The notes below the pieces were generated by a model. That model saw nothing but the letters and a program-made list of their open reading frames with translations. It searched no databases and had not been told where the DNA came from. The position numbers and the translations under genes were made by a program. A stretch of DNA of 64,000 bases, taken from positions 248,001 through 312,000 of the forward strand of contig NZ_AUBV01000007.1 in NCBI RefSeq assembly GCF_000429425.1, written 5' to 3'. Positions 43,801 to 52,672 of the stretch are shown one piece after another. Position 1 is the first letter of the stretch. The number at the start of each line of letters is the position of its first letter. Source of the DNA: Algoriphagus mannitolivorans DSM 15301. GTDB lineage: Bacteria; Bacteroidota; Bacteroidia; Cytophagales; Cyclobacteriaceae.

Positions 43801-43815
43801 AAGGATAATAACTGA
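40813..43815 (+). CDS. AsmA-like envelope protein
   Basis: A 1000-residue protein with an N-terminal signal anchor (about residues 4-24) and a long periplasmic part built of repeated beta-strands with LxLxGxxxG patterns. This is the AsmA/TamB-like bridge fold thought to carry phospholipids between membranes. The AsmA N-terminal domain (about 25-130) and AsmA C-terminal region (about 740-930, with GNLGQDMMPILSTMNAIGLLQ) are recognisable. The last 75 residues are a charged helix with AQDSLKQEL/VQDSLKKEV repeats. The ATG at 40813 is preferred over one 18 codons upstream because it starts the signal anchor. It is convergent with rplT. Confidence 0.88.
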   Translation: MKRTLLIGSGIFAFLLILITLLPFLFKDKIIARLDREISNSVNANVIYDLNKISISLWRSFPNVSVTIEDFGIVGNPPFQQDTLLNLKELGIDFNLMSVLFQENPSLTGIELNGGDFFIKVLEDGTANYDIFYPEEEKPEQEEEEILTISVNKISLKDVNLIYEDRSLAYLMVLTNVQGQGKGEFTTEKFELPVDLTAKIAEINYEGISYISNKDFEGKTLLDIDLPKMKFGLTEGDFRLNDFGFGLSGFIAMPEEDIEFDLAFQSKDHDFKSILSLVPGMYSDSFSKLETSGQMDMKGFVKGIYSDTEFPAFELALNISGGMFKYPDLPRPVKNVNMDLVVKNETALLENTSVSIPKFNLDFGSNPISGRFLLANLINYPIDAGLKGKLNLDELTSIFPIDGMDLKGILDINATAKGRYDSLKKEFPAMDILLELRDGYAKNQEYPAPIEKIYAKASIKNQKGTMQDFLVDIPQFGFNLEGEAIQGKINLRDLDKLVWDGEIKGAVDLKKVMAIFPMEGLTLEGKIKTDLSTKGSYAAVESKKYDQLTNQGTLELSGFKYLSEEVPQGVQIEKAKAEFSPERITLSEFDAILGQSPLQATGTLSNYMDYFLNQNGILKGQLSLSSTKFNVNEWMTESSNSSTSASLTVIELPKNIDFTMAVNANEVLYDNLNLKEVKGQLVLREGVLSFSDASMKTLGGTIGLNGNYDPRDLVAPKFNFNLQVIDLSIAEAFSKFNTIKAFAPIAENLTGKFNTNLRFSGNLGQDMMPILSTMNAIGLLQVAQTALKDSKILQGITTLTKLQDTNSIELKNLAIPVTIENGVMDVKPFNLKLWDYQTQIQGSAGFDGSMNYLIQLEVPARKFGAQATSLLSKITDNTVDQNTPIPLAFNLSGTYKSPKVSLAGGNSIETILADALKSRVQGETKALQDEAKERFAAAQDSLKQELKAKATVVQDSLKKEVVKQSNVVKEKAAGEAKKLLKGILPKAPAKPDTTIIKDNN

Positions 43816-43830
43816 GCAGGGTAAATAAAA

Positions 43831-43856
43831 AAAGCCTTCCCGATCGGGAAGGCTTT
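43831..43856. terminator. bidirectional terminator between the AsmA-like gene and rplT
   Basis: The sequence aaagccttcccgatcgggaaggcttt is a perfect 26-base palindrome, preceded by an A-run that forms a T-run on the minus strand. It ends the thrS-infC-rpmI-rplT operon and probably also the AsmA-like gene. Confidence 0.9.
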
Positions 43857-43879
43857 CCGCAAAATAAGGTGTGCCTACC

Positions 43880-44224
43880 TTATTTTACTCTTTCAACAAC
43901 AGCTTTGAATGCCTCAGGATGGTTCATTGCAAGATCAGCCAAAACCTTACGGTTAAGTTCGATTTCTGCTTTCTTCAAAAGACCCATCAATTGAGAATAA
44001 GATACGCCGTGCTCTCTAGCACCGGCATTGATACGCTGGATCCACAAAGCTCTGAATTCTCTTTTCTTAGCTTTTCTGTCTCTGTAAGCGTACTGAAGAC
44101 CTTTCTCGTACTTGTTTTTGGCTACAGTCCATACGTTGCTACCTCTTCCGAAATAACCTCTAGTGGCCTTTAGCACTTTTTTTCTTCTTGCTCTTGACGC
44201 TACCGCGTTTACTGATCTAGGCAT
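43880..44224 (-). CDS. rplT: 50S ribosomal protein L20
   Basis: A 114-residue ribosomal protein that binds 23S rRNA early in assembly. The basic helical N-terminus ([23 protein letters not shown]) and the globular C-terminal part ([24 protein letters not shown]) are complete. It is the last gene of the thrS-infC-rpmI-rplT operon. In many bacteria L20 represses rpmI-rplT translation. It is followed by a palindromic terminator. Confidence 0.97.
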   Translation of the reverse strand: MPRSVNAVASRARRKKVLKATRGYFGRGSNVWTVAKNKYEKGLQYAYRDRKAKKREFRALWIQRINAGAREHGVSYSQLMGLLKKAEIELNRKVLADLAMNHPEAFKAVVERVK

Positions 44225-44329
44225 AGTTTTTTGTTTTTTGACACTTGGTGTCCCGAATGTTTAGGATCTTTTTTACCAAAGTATCTGGTGAATAAATAAA
44301 CCTTAATTTTTTAGAGATTCTGTCAAAAA

Positions 44330-44524
44330 TCAGATTTTCAACATGTCTCTTACTCTACCCTCATCGGAAGCATGTACAAGACCGGTTTTAGTCAAGTTAT
44401 GCTTTCTTTTAGTAGATTTTTTCGTCAGGATGTGGCTTTTGAAAGCATGTTTCCTTTTGATTTTGCCGGTTCCTGTTAAAGTGAACCGCTTCTTTGCACT
44501 TGATTTGGTTTTTACTTTTGGCAT
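44330..44524 (-). CDS. rpmI: 50S ribosomal protein L35
   Basis: A 64-residue basic ribosomal protein, typical in length. The conserved opening [21 protein letters not shown] and the [17 protein letters not shown] middle (here [18 protein letters not shown]) identify it. It lies between infC (24 bases upstream) and rplT (105 bases downstream) in the standard order. Confidence 0.97.
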   Translation of the reverse strand: MPKVKTKSSAKKRFTLTGTGKIKRKHAFKSHILTKKSTKRKHNLTKTGLVHASDEGRVRDMLKI

Positions 44525-44548
44525 TTTGCTGTATTTAGTTGGTTGAAA

Positions 44549-45106
44549 TTATTTCTTCTGAGCTTTTGGAGCTATAAAGATGTTCATTCGCTTTCCTTCC
44601 AACTTAGGCATTTGTTCTACCGCACCATAATCTTCAAGAGCCTGGGCAAACTTCAATAGAAGCATTTCCCCTCTTTCTTTGAATACAATGGAACGACCCA
44701 CAAAATGCACGTAAGCTTTCACTTTTGCCCCTTCCTTTAGGAAATTGATGGCATGCTTCAGCTTGAAATTGAAATCGTGATCATCTGTATTAGGTCCAAA
44801 CCTAATTTCCTTTAAAACTACCTTGGCTGCATTGGCCTTGATCTCCTTCTGCTTCTTCTTTTGCTCGTACTTAAACTTCGCGTAATCGATGATTTTACAT
44901 ACTGGTGGAGATGCGTTAGGGGAAATTTCGACAAGATCCAGCTCGTTTTCTGCTGCGAGTTTTAGTGCTTTGTCGGTAGGAAGAACTGCGTTCCCTCCTT
45001 CTACAAAATCTCCTACTACTCGGACTTCACGGACTCTGATTTTTTCATTTACCCGGTATGGTTCCTCTTGTCTTCCTCTTTGATGCTGTTGTGGTCTTTG
45101 GCTCAA
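44549..45106 (-). CDS. infC: translation initiation factor IF-3
   Basis: A 185-residue (TTG start) initiation factor that keeps 30S subunits free and checks the start codon. The N-terminal domain holds [17 protein letters not shown] (about 17-33) and [26 protein letters not shown]. The C-terminal domain holds [25 protein letters not shown] and ends in FIAPKAQKK. No ATG is available: the candidates are TTG at 45106 and an in-frame ATT at 45127 (192 residues). A rare start codon is a known trait of infC and allows IF-3 to repress its own synthesis. It lies 81 bases after thrS. Confidence 0.96.
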   Translation of the reverse strand: MSQRPQQHQRGRQEEPYRVNEKIRVREVRVVGDFVEGGNAVLPTDKALKLAAENELDLVEISPNASPPVCKIIDYAKFKYEQKKKQKEIKANAAKVVLKEIRFGPNTDDHDFNFKLKHAINFLKEGAKVKAYVHFVGRSIVFKERGEMLLLKFAQALEDYGAVEQMPKLEGKRMNIFIAPKAQKK

Positions 45107-45187
45107 GTTAGCTTCTGTTGTTTTAATGAAATTGCCTGCAAATATCGGAATAATTTCTAATTCAGAAAACCAGAATAAAATTTTACC

Positions 45188-47140
45188 TTATTCTTCTTTA
45201 CTTAATGATTCTGAAATTATCCCTTGAAAATACTTGATAAAGTCCTCAATCGAGAAACTTCCCAAGTCGCCTTCTCCCCTTTTCCGTACGGAGATTTTTC
45301 TTTCTTCCTGCTCTTTTTCTCCCACTATAAGCATAAATGGTACCTTTTTCACTTCTGCATCGCGGATTTTACGTCCGATCTTTTCGTCTCGGTTGTCAAT
45401 ATTTCCGGTGATCCCTTCTTCATCAAGAATACCTTTTAGTTCCTCTGCGTAGGAAATATATTTTTCTGAAATAGGTAGAATATTTATTTGTTCAGGTGAC
45501 AACCAGAGAGGGAAATCACCTGCACAATGCTCAATCAATACTGCTACGAAGCGCTCTAAGGAACCAAAAGGTGCCCGGTGAATCATGACAGGTCTGTGCT
45601 TTTGATTGTCAGAACCGATGTATTCGAGTTGGAATCTATCCGGCAACTGATAGTCCACTTGGATAGTTCCTAGCTGCCACTTTCTTCCCAAAGCATCTTT
45701 AACCATAAAGTCAAGCTTAGGGCCATAGAATGCAGCTTCCCCAAGTTCAGTAACTGTCTCCAAACCTTTCTCCGCCGCGGCTTCGATAATCGCTGACTCA
45801 GCCTTGTTCCAAGCCTCATCACCGCCGATATACTTGGACGGATTCTCCGGATCACGAAGGGAAATCTGAGCCGTGTAATCCTTAAAGCCCAGCGCTTTGA
45901 ATACATAAAGTACCAAGTCAATCACCTTGATGAACTCCTCCTTCACCTGATCTGGTCGGCAGAAAATGTGAGCATCATCCTGAGTAAAGCCTCGAACTCG
46001 GGTCAAACCATGCAATTCTCCGCTTTGTTCGTAGCGGTAAACAGTTCCAAACTCAGCATATCGAATCGGAAGATCCTTGTATGATCTAGGCTTGTGCTTA
46101 TAAATCTCGCAGTGATGCGGACAATTCATCGGCTTGAGCAAAAACGCCTCTCCTTCGTGTGGAGTGGTAATTGGCTGGAAAGAATCCTTGCCGTACTTCT
46201 CATAGTGGCCGGAAGTTTCATACAATACCTTACTACCAATATGAGGAGTTGTTACCTGCTGGTACCCGGATTTATCTTGGGCTTTTTTCATAAAGCTGAT
46301 CAAACGCTCCCGAAGCAGGGTTCCTTTAGGCAACCAAAGCGGAAGCCCCATTCCCACCTTTTCAGAGAAGGTGAAAAGCTCCAATTCACGGCCAATCTTA
46401 CGGTGATCACGTTTTTTGGCTTCTTCCAACAAGGTCAAATAATCCTTCAGCTCTTGGGCTTTCGGAAAAGTCACTCCATAAATACGGGTCAGCATTTTAC
46501 GCTTTTCGTCTCCTCTCCAATATGCTCCAGCGATATTGGTCAGCTTAACAGCTTTGATAAATCCGGTATTCGGAATATGAGGACCTCGGCAGAGATCTAC
46601 AAAATTTCCCTGCTCGTAGAAGGTGATGGAACCATCCTCCAAACCTTCCAGCAAATCCAATTTGTACTCGTCTCCCTTTTCGGAGAAATAGGCTATGGCA
46701 TCCTTCTTAGCGACTTGTTTCCGGATATATTCATTCTTTTCCTTGGCAAGTTCAATCATCTTTTGCTCGATTTTTTCGAGCTCATCCCCTTCTAGTTTAT
46801 GGTCGCCAAAATCGACATCGTAATAGAATCCCGTCTCAATTGGCGGTCCGATCCCAAACTTGATCCCTGGATAAAGCGCTTCCAAAGCTTCTGCCATCAA
46901 GTGTGCAGAGGAATGCCAAAAGGTGTTTTTTCCCTCTCCGTCATTCCAGGTAAGCAATTGAAGTGAAGAATCTTCCTCAATAGGACGAGTTGCATCCCAT
47001 ACCTGACCGTTGACTTTGGCGGCTAGGACATTCCGGGCTAGACCCTCGCTGATACTGGCAGCAATCTGTAGTCCGGTTGTTCCTTTTTCATACTCCCTCA
47101 CCGAACCATCCGGCAGGGTAATTTTAATTGGTTGTGACAT
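45188..47140 (-). CDS. thrS: threonyl-tRNA synthetase
   Basis: A 650-residue class II synthetase that charges tRNA-Thr. It has the TGS domain (about 1-62), the editing domain (about 63-225, with [11 protein letters not shown]) and the catalytic core (about 270-530). The zinc-site cysteine and histidines are visible ([12 protein letters not shown] and the later [11 protein letters not shown]), followed by the anticodon-binding domain (about 545-645). Length and order are normal. It heads the thrS-infC-rpmI-rplT operon. Confidence 0.98.
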   Translation of the reverse strand: MSQPIKITLPDGSVREYEKGTTGLQIAASISEGLARNVLAAKVNGQVWDATRPIEEDSSLQLLTWNDGEGKNTFWHSSAHLMAEALEALYPGIKFGIGPPIETGFYYDVDFGDHKLEGDELEKIEQKMIELAKEKNEYIRKQVAKKDAIAYFSEKGDEYKLDLLEGLEDGSITFYEQGNFVDLCRGPHIPNTGFIKAVKLTNIAGAYWRGDEKRKMLTRIYGVTFPKAQELKDYLTLLEEAKKRDHRKIGRELELFTFSEKVGMGLPLWLPKGTLLRERLISFMKKAQDKSGYQQVTTPHIGSKVLYETSGHYEKYGKDSFQPITTPHEGEAFLLKPMNCPHHCEIYKHKPRSYKDLPIRYAEFGTVYRYEQSGELHGLTRVRGFTQDDAHIFCRPDQVKEEFIKVIDLVLYVFKALGFKDYTAQISLRDPENPSKYIGGDEAWNKAESAIIEAAAEKGLETVTELGEAAFYGPKLDFMVKDALGRKWQLGTIQVDYQLPDRFQLEYIGSDNQKHRPVMIHRAPFGSLERFVAVLIEHCAGDFPLWLSPEQINILPISEKYISYAEELKGILDEEGITGNIDNRDEKIGRKIRDAEVKKVPFMLIVGEKEQEERKISVRKRGEGDLGSFSIEDFIKYFQGIISESLSKEE

Positions 47141-47250
47141 GTGTTTTTGTTTTTCTGCCCATACAAACAGGCAAAGGATTTAAGCTGCAAATATGCACAA
47201 GTGGAATTCAATGGAAAAATTTAGGGGATATGAATCTTGAAAAGATTCCT

Positions 47251-49728
47251 TTAGAGTATTATCTGCGCACTCACCTTCACATGAAAGGGCTTCGCTCCCG
47301 GATTGTCCAGATAGGTCATCCGGTGGATAAAATCCACTCGGAAAAATTTAAATATATTCTCGAATCCGTAGCCCAATTCGACATAGGGAGTATCCATACT
47401 CAGCCTCCCAAAACTTTTCAGGGGATTTCCAAAGGGATCAAATTGCGGGGAGTTTTGAATATTCTCATCCCTTACCGATCCCCAAAGGATATTCGCATTG
47501 CCTACCATTCTCCATTTCAACTTTTTAAGTAAGGGCAGGGAATTCAGCAAAAAGCCTTCAAAAGATTGCCTGTATCGAATGCTGAAATATTGATCTGAGG
47601 CAAACTCGGTAAAGTTCATCGTATTGAAAGCAGCCGTGGTATAGAATAAGGTTTCATTCCCCAAATGATTCTTCAGAATCGGGTACGGGACTTCGCCAAA
47701 TACCTTTCCTGCATCCATTTCATATCGGCCTACACCAAACAACCCCAAATTGATTCGATGATAGAGGTAAAAACTCCACTTATCGTAATCCAAATCCCCT
47801 CCCATCCATTGCAGTCCTTTGGTATAATTTACCTGAACAATAGGCCACTTCACAGAGCCCAATGAAGCTCTTTCGTTGTCATTGATGATGATGATTTCGT
47901 CTCTACCGTACCTGATTGCAGCCCTGAGTTCAGTCGTCTCAAAATCAGACCGGAATTCCCCAGTACCTTTTTCCAAATAGTAAAAATTGAAAAGTGGATC
48001 GAATTGACTGAAATTTAATCCAGATTCAACTAAAAACCCTTTGAAAAACTCCCGCTGAAAAGTTAAACCTTGGTTTTTACTAAAATAAGGACTCCTGAGG
48101 GTTCCAAATCTACTTGCTGCCAAGAATACGCTGTTGGACTGTAGATTGGCAATTTCCAAGCCGACTTGATCGATTTCCCTAGAAGTGTACGCTTTAAGGG
48201 TCGTCCAATGATTTCGATCTAAAATCCGGGTCAAAGAGGCGAAATATTTAAATTCCTGATCCCGGAATCCATAGCCCAAATTTCCTTGAATCACCCACTT
48301 ATTGCTGAATTTAAAATTGGTCCTCATACCAAAACCCAGCCTGATCCCCTCCAGATTATTATAATTGAAGAAATTAGGCCAAGGCCCAAAATCAAGTTTG
48401 CCGATAGGTTTATAGCCTGTGGCAAAAAACTTCAGTCCTTCTGAATAAAAGCGGATAATCGGGATTCTCTTTAGCGTATCCACCATCTGAAGCACAGCGA
48501 GCTCTTCCTCACTTAAGGGGTCAGGCCTGCTTTTTCTCCAATATTCTTCCTCATAATCGCTGAAATCAGGCCTTAGCTCTACAGCCTTGTTGAAAAAAGC
48601 AGTGGGCTTGGGTTGGTTCACTACAATACTATCAGTAGCAGTGTAAAACTTTGCCAAGAGCCCGGCGGTCTTATCAGAAATCTGAGAAATTTTGACCAAA
48701 ACCCGGGTTTTGCTAGGCATAAGAGGCCCGGCAGAAGTTTGAACGAGTTCTTGCTGGATTTTCACTCGTTCCACAAAATTGAGATTGGCGGATTTTGGAA
48801 TAGTCAAATCCACCTGTTTCAGAGAGTAATCCTCCTTTTTGATCCAAATCATCCCCGAAAAAGCCAAATCCTGCTCTCTTCTTGGATAAACCTGAATTTT
48901 GTAACAGACATCAGCTCCAATCAAGACAGAATCCAGCAAATCATAATCATAAAAAGTCTTCCATCCGTCGGCGATGGGTGAGATAAAATCCTTGTTCAAA
49001 ATCGATAACCAATTCCGGTAAAAATTGTATTCCTGAAAAACCGAGCCTGTGATCTGGGAGGTGGTTGAGCCATCCGTAATCCCCACACCGGTTACCTTTG
49101 TTTTTTCGATGATCTCTTTTTGCAAAATGGGTTCGTCCCTGTAATAAAATCTGGAAACTGTCTCCGAAAAGAAAACGGGAAGGATTTTCTCTCCTTCGTC
49201 GTCAGTTAGTTGCTTGATACTATCTAATACAGACGTGACTGCCCTGACAGATTTTCTTTGTCGAAAATCCTCCGAAAGATTGTCCACATCTAGCTCTATC
49301 TTGGTGTAATTCTTTGATTCGTAAGCCTTAAGACTTCTTTTATCGAACTCTTTTCTTTTTTCAGAAGCTCTCCGGATAATCTCAAAAGCAGGATTTTCTC
49401 CGGCTTGAAAAACAAAAGCTTCCAAGTCAAATGCAGCAGCCCGCAGTTGAAAATTGATGGTTTGCTCGGGCGTGTCTTGGAGTTTTTTCTTCTGTGGGAT
49501 ATAACCTAAATAGCTAACAGCAAGGCTGTCTGACAGAATCTTGGATTGAATGGAAAAATAGCCTTCGAAATCGGTGGTAATTCCCACGGTCGTGCCTCTC
49601 AAAATTACATTGGCAAAAGCTATGGGATCCCCTGTCTCTGCGTCCGTGACCCGGCCTTTTATCGAATATTGGGCCAAAGCCAAATTTGAAAAAAGAAGGA
49701 AAATCCAAAAAAAAGCGGTTCGAAGCAT
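47251..49728 (-). CDS. DUF5686 outer-membrane protein with carboxypeptidase-like N-terminal domain
   Basis: An 825-residue protein with a signal peptide (to about residue 19, ALAQ). A carboxypeptidase-D-like regulatory domain (about 21-105, IKGRVTDAETGDPIAFANVILRGTTVG), a motif also seen at the start of SusC-type proteins, comes first. The DUF5686 domain follows and ends in a probable membrane beta-barrel with aromatic-rich strands (about 420-825). There is no plug domain, so it is not a TonB-dependent receptor. The function is unknown. It lies 110 bases upstream of thrS and is divergent from lhgO. Confidence 0.88.
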   Translation of the reverse strand: MLRTAFFWIFLLFSNLALAQYSIKGRVTDAETGDPIAFANVILRGTTVGITTDFEGYFSIQSKILSDSLAVSYLGYIPQKKKLQDTPEQTINFQLRAAAFDLEAFVFQAGENPAFEIIRRASEKRKEFDKRSLKAYESKNYTKIELDVDNLSEDFRQRKSVRAVTSVLDSIKQLTDDEGEKILPVFFSETVSRFYYRDEPILQKEIIEKTKVTGVGITDGSTTSQITGSVFQEYNFYRNWLSILNKDFISPIADGWKTFYDYDLLDSVLIGADVCYKIQVYPRREQDLAFSGMIWIKKEDYSLKQVDLTIPKSANLNFVERVKIQQELVQTSAGPLMPSKTRVLVKISQISDKTAGLLAKFYTATDSIVVNQPKPTAFFNKAVELRPDFSDYEEEYWRKSRPDPLSEEELAVLQMVDTLKRIPIIRFYSEGLKFFATGYKPIGKLDFGPWPNFFNYNNLEGIRLGFGMRTNFKFSNKWVIQGNLGYGFRDQEFKYFASLTRILDRNHWTTLKAYTSREIDQVGLEIANLQSNSVFLAASRFGTLRSPYFSKNQGLTFQREFFKGFLVESGLNFSQFDPLFNFYYLEKGTGEFRSDFETTELRAAIRYGRDEIIIINDNERASLGSVKWPIVQVNYTKGLQWMGGDLDYDKWSFYLYHRINLGLFGVGRYEMDAGKVFGEVPYPILKNHLGNETLFYTTAAFNTMNFTEFASDQYFSIRYRQSFEGFLLNSLPLLKKLKWRMVGNANILWGSVRDENIQNSPQFDPFGNPLKSFGRLSMDTPYVELGYGFENIFKFFRVDFIHRMTYLDNPGAKPFHVKVSAQIIL

Positions 49729-49869
49729 TTAATCTATCTTTCAGAGAATTCAAAGATGGCGCAAGTTAAATTCAATGTCGGGCTTATCCTTTATTTTCCT
49801 CTTCATATTTGTGAAAATTCCATTCAATTGAGAATTAAAAAAAGGCTTCAGGAAACTCAGAAGGCCTAG

Positions 49870-49877
49870 TATATTTG
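49870..49877 (+). promoter_or_regulatory. candidate Bacteroidota -7 element for lhgO
   Basis: TATATTTG matches the phylum -7 consensus TAnnTTTG and lies 19 bases before the lhgO ATG. The same octamer with the same spacing precedes the metal regulator gene at 61122. A -33 partner was not obvious. Confidence 0.45.
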
Positions 49878-49896
49878 AGCTCAAATTGAATAAAGA

Positions 49897-51099
49897 ATGG
49901 TTTACGATATTGTAATTGTTGGTGGTGGAATTGTCGGCTTAGCCACTGGATTGAAAATTCAACAGAAGAATCCTTCCTTGAAAATTGCAGTCTTGGAAAA
50001 AGAGGATCAATTGGCTAAACATCAAACCGGAAACAATTCAGGAGTGATTCACTCCGGACTTTACTATAAGCCAGGATCCTTAAAAGCTACCAACTGCATC
50101 AACGGATACCATGAATTAGTGCAGTTCTGCCAAACTGAAAAAATCCCTTTTGAGATTACGGGAAAGGTGGTTGTCGCAACTCGAGAAGAGCAAAAGCCTT
50201 TGCTAGACATCTTACTGGAAAGAGGTCTTCAAAATGGCTTAAAAGGCACTCGCAAAATAACATTAGAGGAGCTTAAGGAATATGAACCTTATTGCGCGGG
50301 AGTGGCAGCCATTCATGTTCCCCAAACTGGAATTGTTGATTATTACCAGGTTGCTTTGGCCTATGGCCGGAAAATTATTCAAAACGGAGGTCAGATTTTT
50401 TTAAATCATAAAGTACTGAAAATAAACCAGAAGAATAATATCAATTATATTGAAACTTTCAATAAAACCTTTGAAGCCAAGCTGGTGATCAATTGTGCAG
50501 GTTTGTATTCTGATAAGGTGGCAAGAATGAATGATGAGTCCATCGATGATGTAAAAATCATTCCTTTCCGTGGGGAATATTACAAGTTGAAAGAGGATCG
50601 TGAATACCTCGTCAAAAATCTGATTTACCCAGTTCCTGATCCCAATTTTCCTTTTTTGGGAGTTCATTTTACTCGAATGAAAAAAGGTGGTGTGGAAGCA
50701 GGCCCCAATGCAGTTTTGGCCTTCCGAAGAGAAGGATATAAAAAATCTCAAATTAACCTTAGTGAGCTTGCCGAAACTTTGGCATGGCCTGGTTTTCAAA
50801 AAGTAGCTGGTAAATATTGGAGAACGGGATTTGGAGAACTTTACAGATCTTTTTCCAAATCCGCTTTCACTAAAGCTCTGCAGGAATTAATTCCAGAAAT
50901 TCAGGAATCTGATTTGGTCGAAGGTGGCGCAGGTGTTCGTGCACAAGCCTGCGATCGAACTGGCGGTTTGTTGGATGATTTTGCTATCCGTGAATCTGCG
51001 TTTGCGATCAACGTTTTAAATGCACCTTCTCCTGCTGCAACCAGCTCCCTCTCGATCGGAGGAACTGTGGCGGATATGGCGGTCAAAAGATTTCAATAA
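49897..51099 (+). CDS. lhgO: L-2-hydroxyglutarate oxidase
   Basis: A 400-residue FAD enzyme of the DAO family that oxidises L-2-hydroxyglutarate to 2-oxoglutarate. The FAD site is IVIVGGGIVGLATGLKIQ (5-22), followed by the family's KEDQLAKHQTGNNSGVIHSGLYYKPGSLKA (36-65), where NNSGVIHSG is diagnostic for LhgO. The GAGVRAQACDRTGGLLDDF end segment is also conserved. It should be a cytoplasmic or membrane-associated housekeeping enzyme that removes a side product of metabolism. The stop abuts the convergent glutamate-synthase-like stop. Confidence 0.95.
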   Translation: MVYDIVIVGGGIVGLATGLKIQQKNPSLKIAVLEKEDQLAKHQTGNNSGVIHSGLYYKPGSLKATNCINGYHELVQFCQTEKIPFEITGKVVVATREEQKPLLDILLERGLQNGLKGTRKITLEELKEYEPYCAGVAAIHVPQTGIVDYYQVALAYGRKIIQNGGQIFLNHKVLKINQKNNINYIETFNKTFEAKLVINCAGLYSDKVARMNDESIDDVKIIPFRGEYYKLKEDREYLVKNLIYPVPDPNFPFLGVHFTRMKKGGVEAGPNAVLAFRREGYKKSQINLSELAETLAWPGFQKVAGKYWRTGFGELYRSFSKSAFTKALQELIPEIQESDLVEGGAGVRAQACDRTGGLLDDFAIRESAFAINVLNAPSPAATSSLSIGGTVADMAVKRFQ

Positions 51100-52623
51100 T
51101 CACTTTAAATGCGGAAAAACCGAATCCGGGAAAAAGTGGTTGGCAAACTCTACCATTTCATCTCCACGGACTAAATCCTTGATAGTTACTTGGGAAGTGT
51201 GGTAATAACCACAGGCTCCCAGAAGCTCTTTTACTGCATCTATGGTGTTTTTGTGAAAATTGTAAACCCTCTCGGCTTTATCGGAAACGACCAATCCTTT
51301 TGCTAAATGCTTATCCTGGGTCGCTACACCTGTAGGACAACTATTAGAATTGCATCGTAGGGCCTGAATACATCCTATGCTAAACATAAATGCTCTCGCA
51401 GAATTGATCATATCTGCACCGAGCGCTATGTTTTTGATGATGGAAAAAGCACTTAGGGCTTTTCCTGAAGCCATCAATTTGATTCGGTCCTTTATTCCAT
51501 ATTTCTCTAAAGTGATTCTGGCAAAAATCAAAGCCGGCTCCAAAGGAAGACCCACGCTGTCAGAAAACTCCAGCGGTGCAGCTCCGGTCCCTCCTTCCGC
51601 TCCGTCAATAGTGATGAAATCCGGAAATATGTTCTCGGATTTCATTGCAGAACAGATCTCTTCAAACTCCTCTGTTCTTCCTATACAAAGCTTGAAACCA
51701 ATCGGTTTCCCATTGGCTAGCTCACGGAGTCTTTGGATAAAATGAACCAGTTCAATCGGCCCTGAAAATGTAGAATGAGAAGGAGGTGATAAAACAGTTG
51801 TTCCTGCCTTTACACCTCTGATTTCAGCGATTTCCTTTGTGTTTTTCACACCTGGCAATACACCCCCGTGTCCGGGTTTTGCTCCTTGGGAAAGCTTGAG
51901 CTCAATCAGTTTCACTTGGGGAATACTCGCTTTTTCTCTGAATTTCTCCGGAGAAAAAAGTCCATTCTCATCCCGACACCCAAAATACCCGGTACCGATT
52001 TGCCAACACAGATCTCCCCCTCCTTCCAAATGATAAGGAGAGATTCCTCCTTCCCCGGTATTATGGAAGAAATTGCCTTTTTTGGCTCCACGGTTTAAGG
52101 CCATAATGGCATTCGAGCTCAAAGAACCAAAGCTCATGGCAGAGATATTCAAAATAGATGCGAGATAAGGCTGGGTACATTCAGGCCCACCAATTAACAC
52201 ACGCGGATCTTCTTCCAAGGGAGTGATTGCATAGACGCTGTGCCGGAGCGCTACATAGTCCTCTTGGTGAAGATCTCTTTGAGTGCCAAAAGGATGCGTA
52301 TCATTCACATTTTTGGCCCTACGATAAGCCAGCGCCCGTAAGTTTCTGGTAAAAGGTCTTCCGCTCGTATTGGACTCAATGAAATATTGCTGGATCTCTG
52401 GGCTAAAAGACTCCAGTATGTATCTAAAATGGCCTACAACGGGGAAATTTCTGAGAATCGCATGTTTTTTTTGGAGGACATCATAGATTCCAATCAATCC
52501 TAGAATCCCAATAACAGATAGAATCAAATGCCCGAATCTGATGGAAACAATATCATACAGCCACATCAAAAAACTGGTAAAGACAAATAGGGCAATCAGG
52601 GAGGATAGGAAAAACCTTCTCAT
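51100..52623 (-). CDS. FMN-binding glutamate synthase family protein
   Basis: A 507-residue protein with two membrane segments at the N-terminus (about 3-42) followed by the FMN-binding (beta/alpha)8 domain of glutamate synthase large subunits. The 3Fe-4S cysteines are present in GCIQALRCNSNSCPTGVATQ (C-x5-C-x4-C, near residues 415-435), with FMN-binding segments such as TIDGAEGGTGAAP. No amidotransferase domain is attached, so it is not a full GltB. Such stand-alone proteins are common in bacteria; substrate and electron partner are not established. Convergent with lhgO with no gap. Confidence 0.9.
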   Translation of the reverse strand: MRRFFLSSLIALFVFTSFLMWLYDIVSIRFGHLILSVIGILGLIGIYDVLQKKHAILRNFPVVGHFRYILESFSPEIQQYFIESNTSGRPFTRNLRALAYRRAKNVNDTHPFGTQRDLHQEDYVALRHSVYAITPLEEDPRVLIGGPECTQPYLASILNISAMSFGSLSSNAIMALNRGAKKGNFFHNTGEGGISPYHLEGGGDLCWQIGTGYFGCRDENGLFSPEKFREKASIPQVKLIELKLSQGAKPGHGGVLPGVKNTKEIAEIRGVKAGTTVLSPPSHSTFSGPIELVHFIQRLRELANGKPIGFKLCIGRTEEFEEICSAMKSENIFPDFITIDGAEGGTGAAPLEFSDSVGLPLEPALIFARITLEKYGIKDRIKLMASGKALSAFSIIKNIALGADMINSARAFMFSIGCIQALRCNSNSCPTGVATQDKHLAKGLVVSDKAERVYNFHKNTIDAVKELLGACGYYHTSQVTIKDLVRGDEMVEFANHFFPDSVFPHLK

Positions 52624-52672
52624 AGTCTTAGGCTTATTTTGGGTTCAGTAAATTCACCAAGAATTGGTGTAT

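Noticed and set aside
46094..46795. Long plus-strand frame (233 codons) opposite thrS
   Set aside because: It lies entirely antisense to the well-conserved thrS gene and has no family resemblance; it is a by-product of codon bias.
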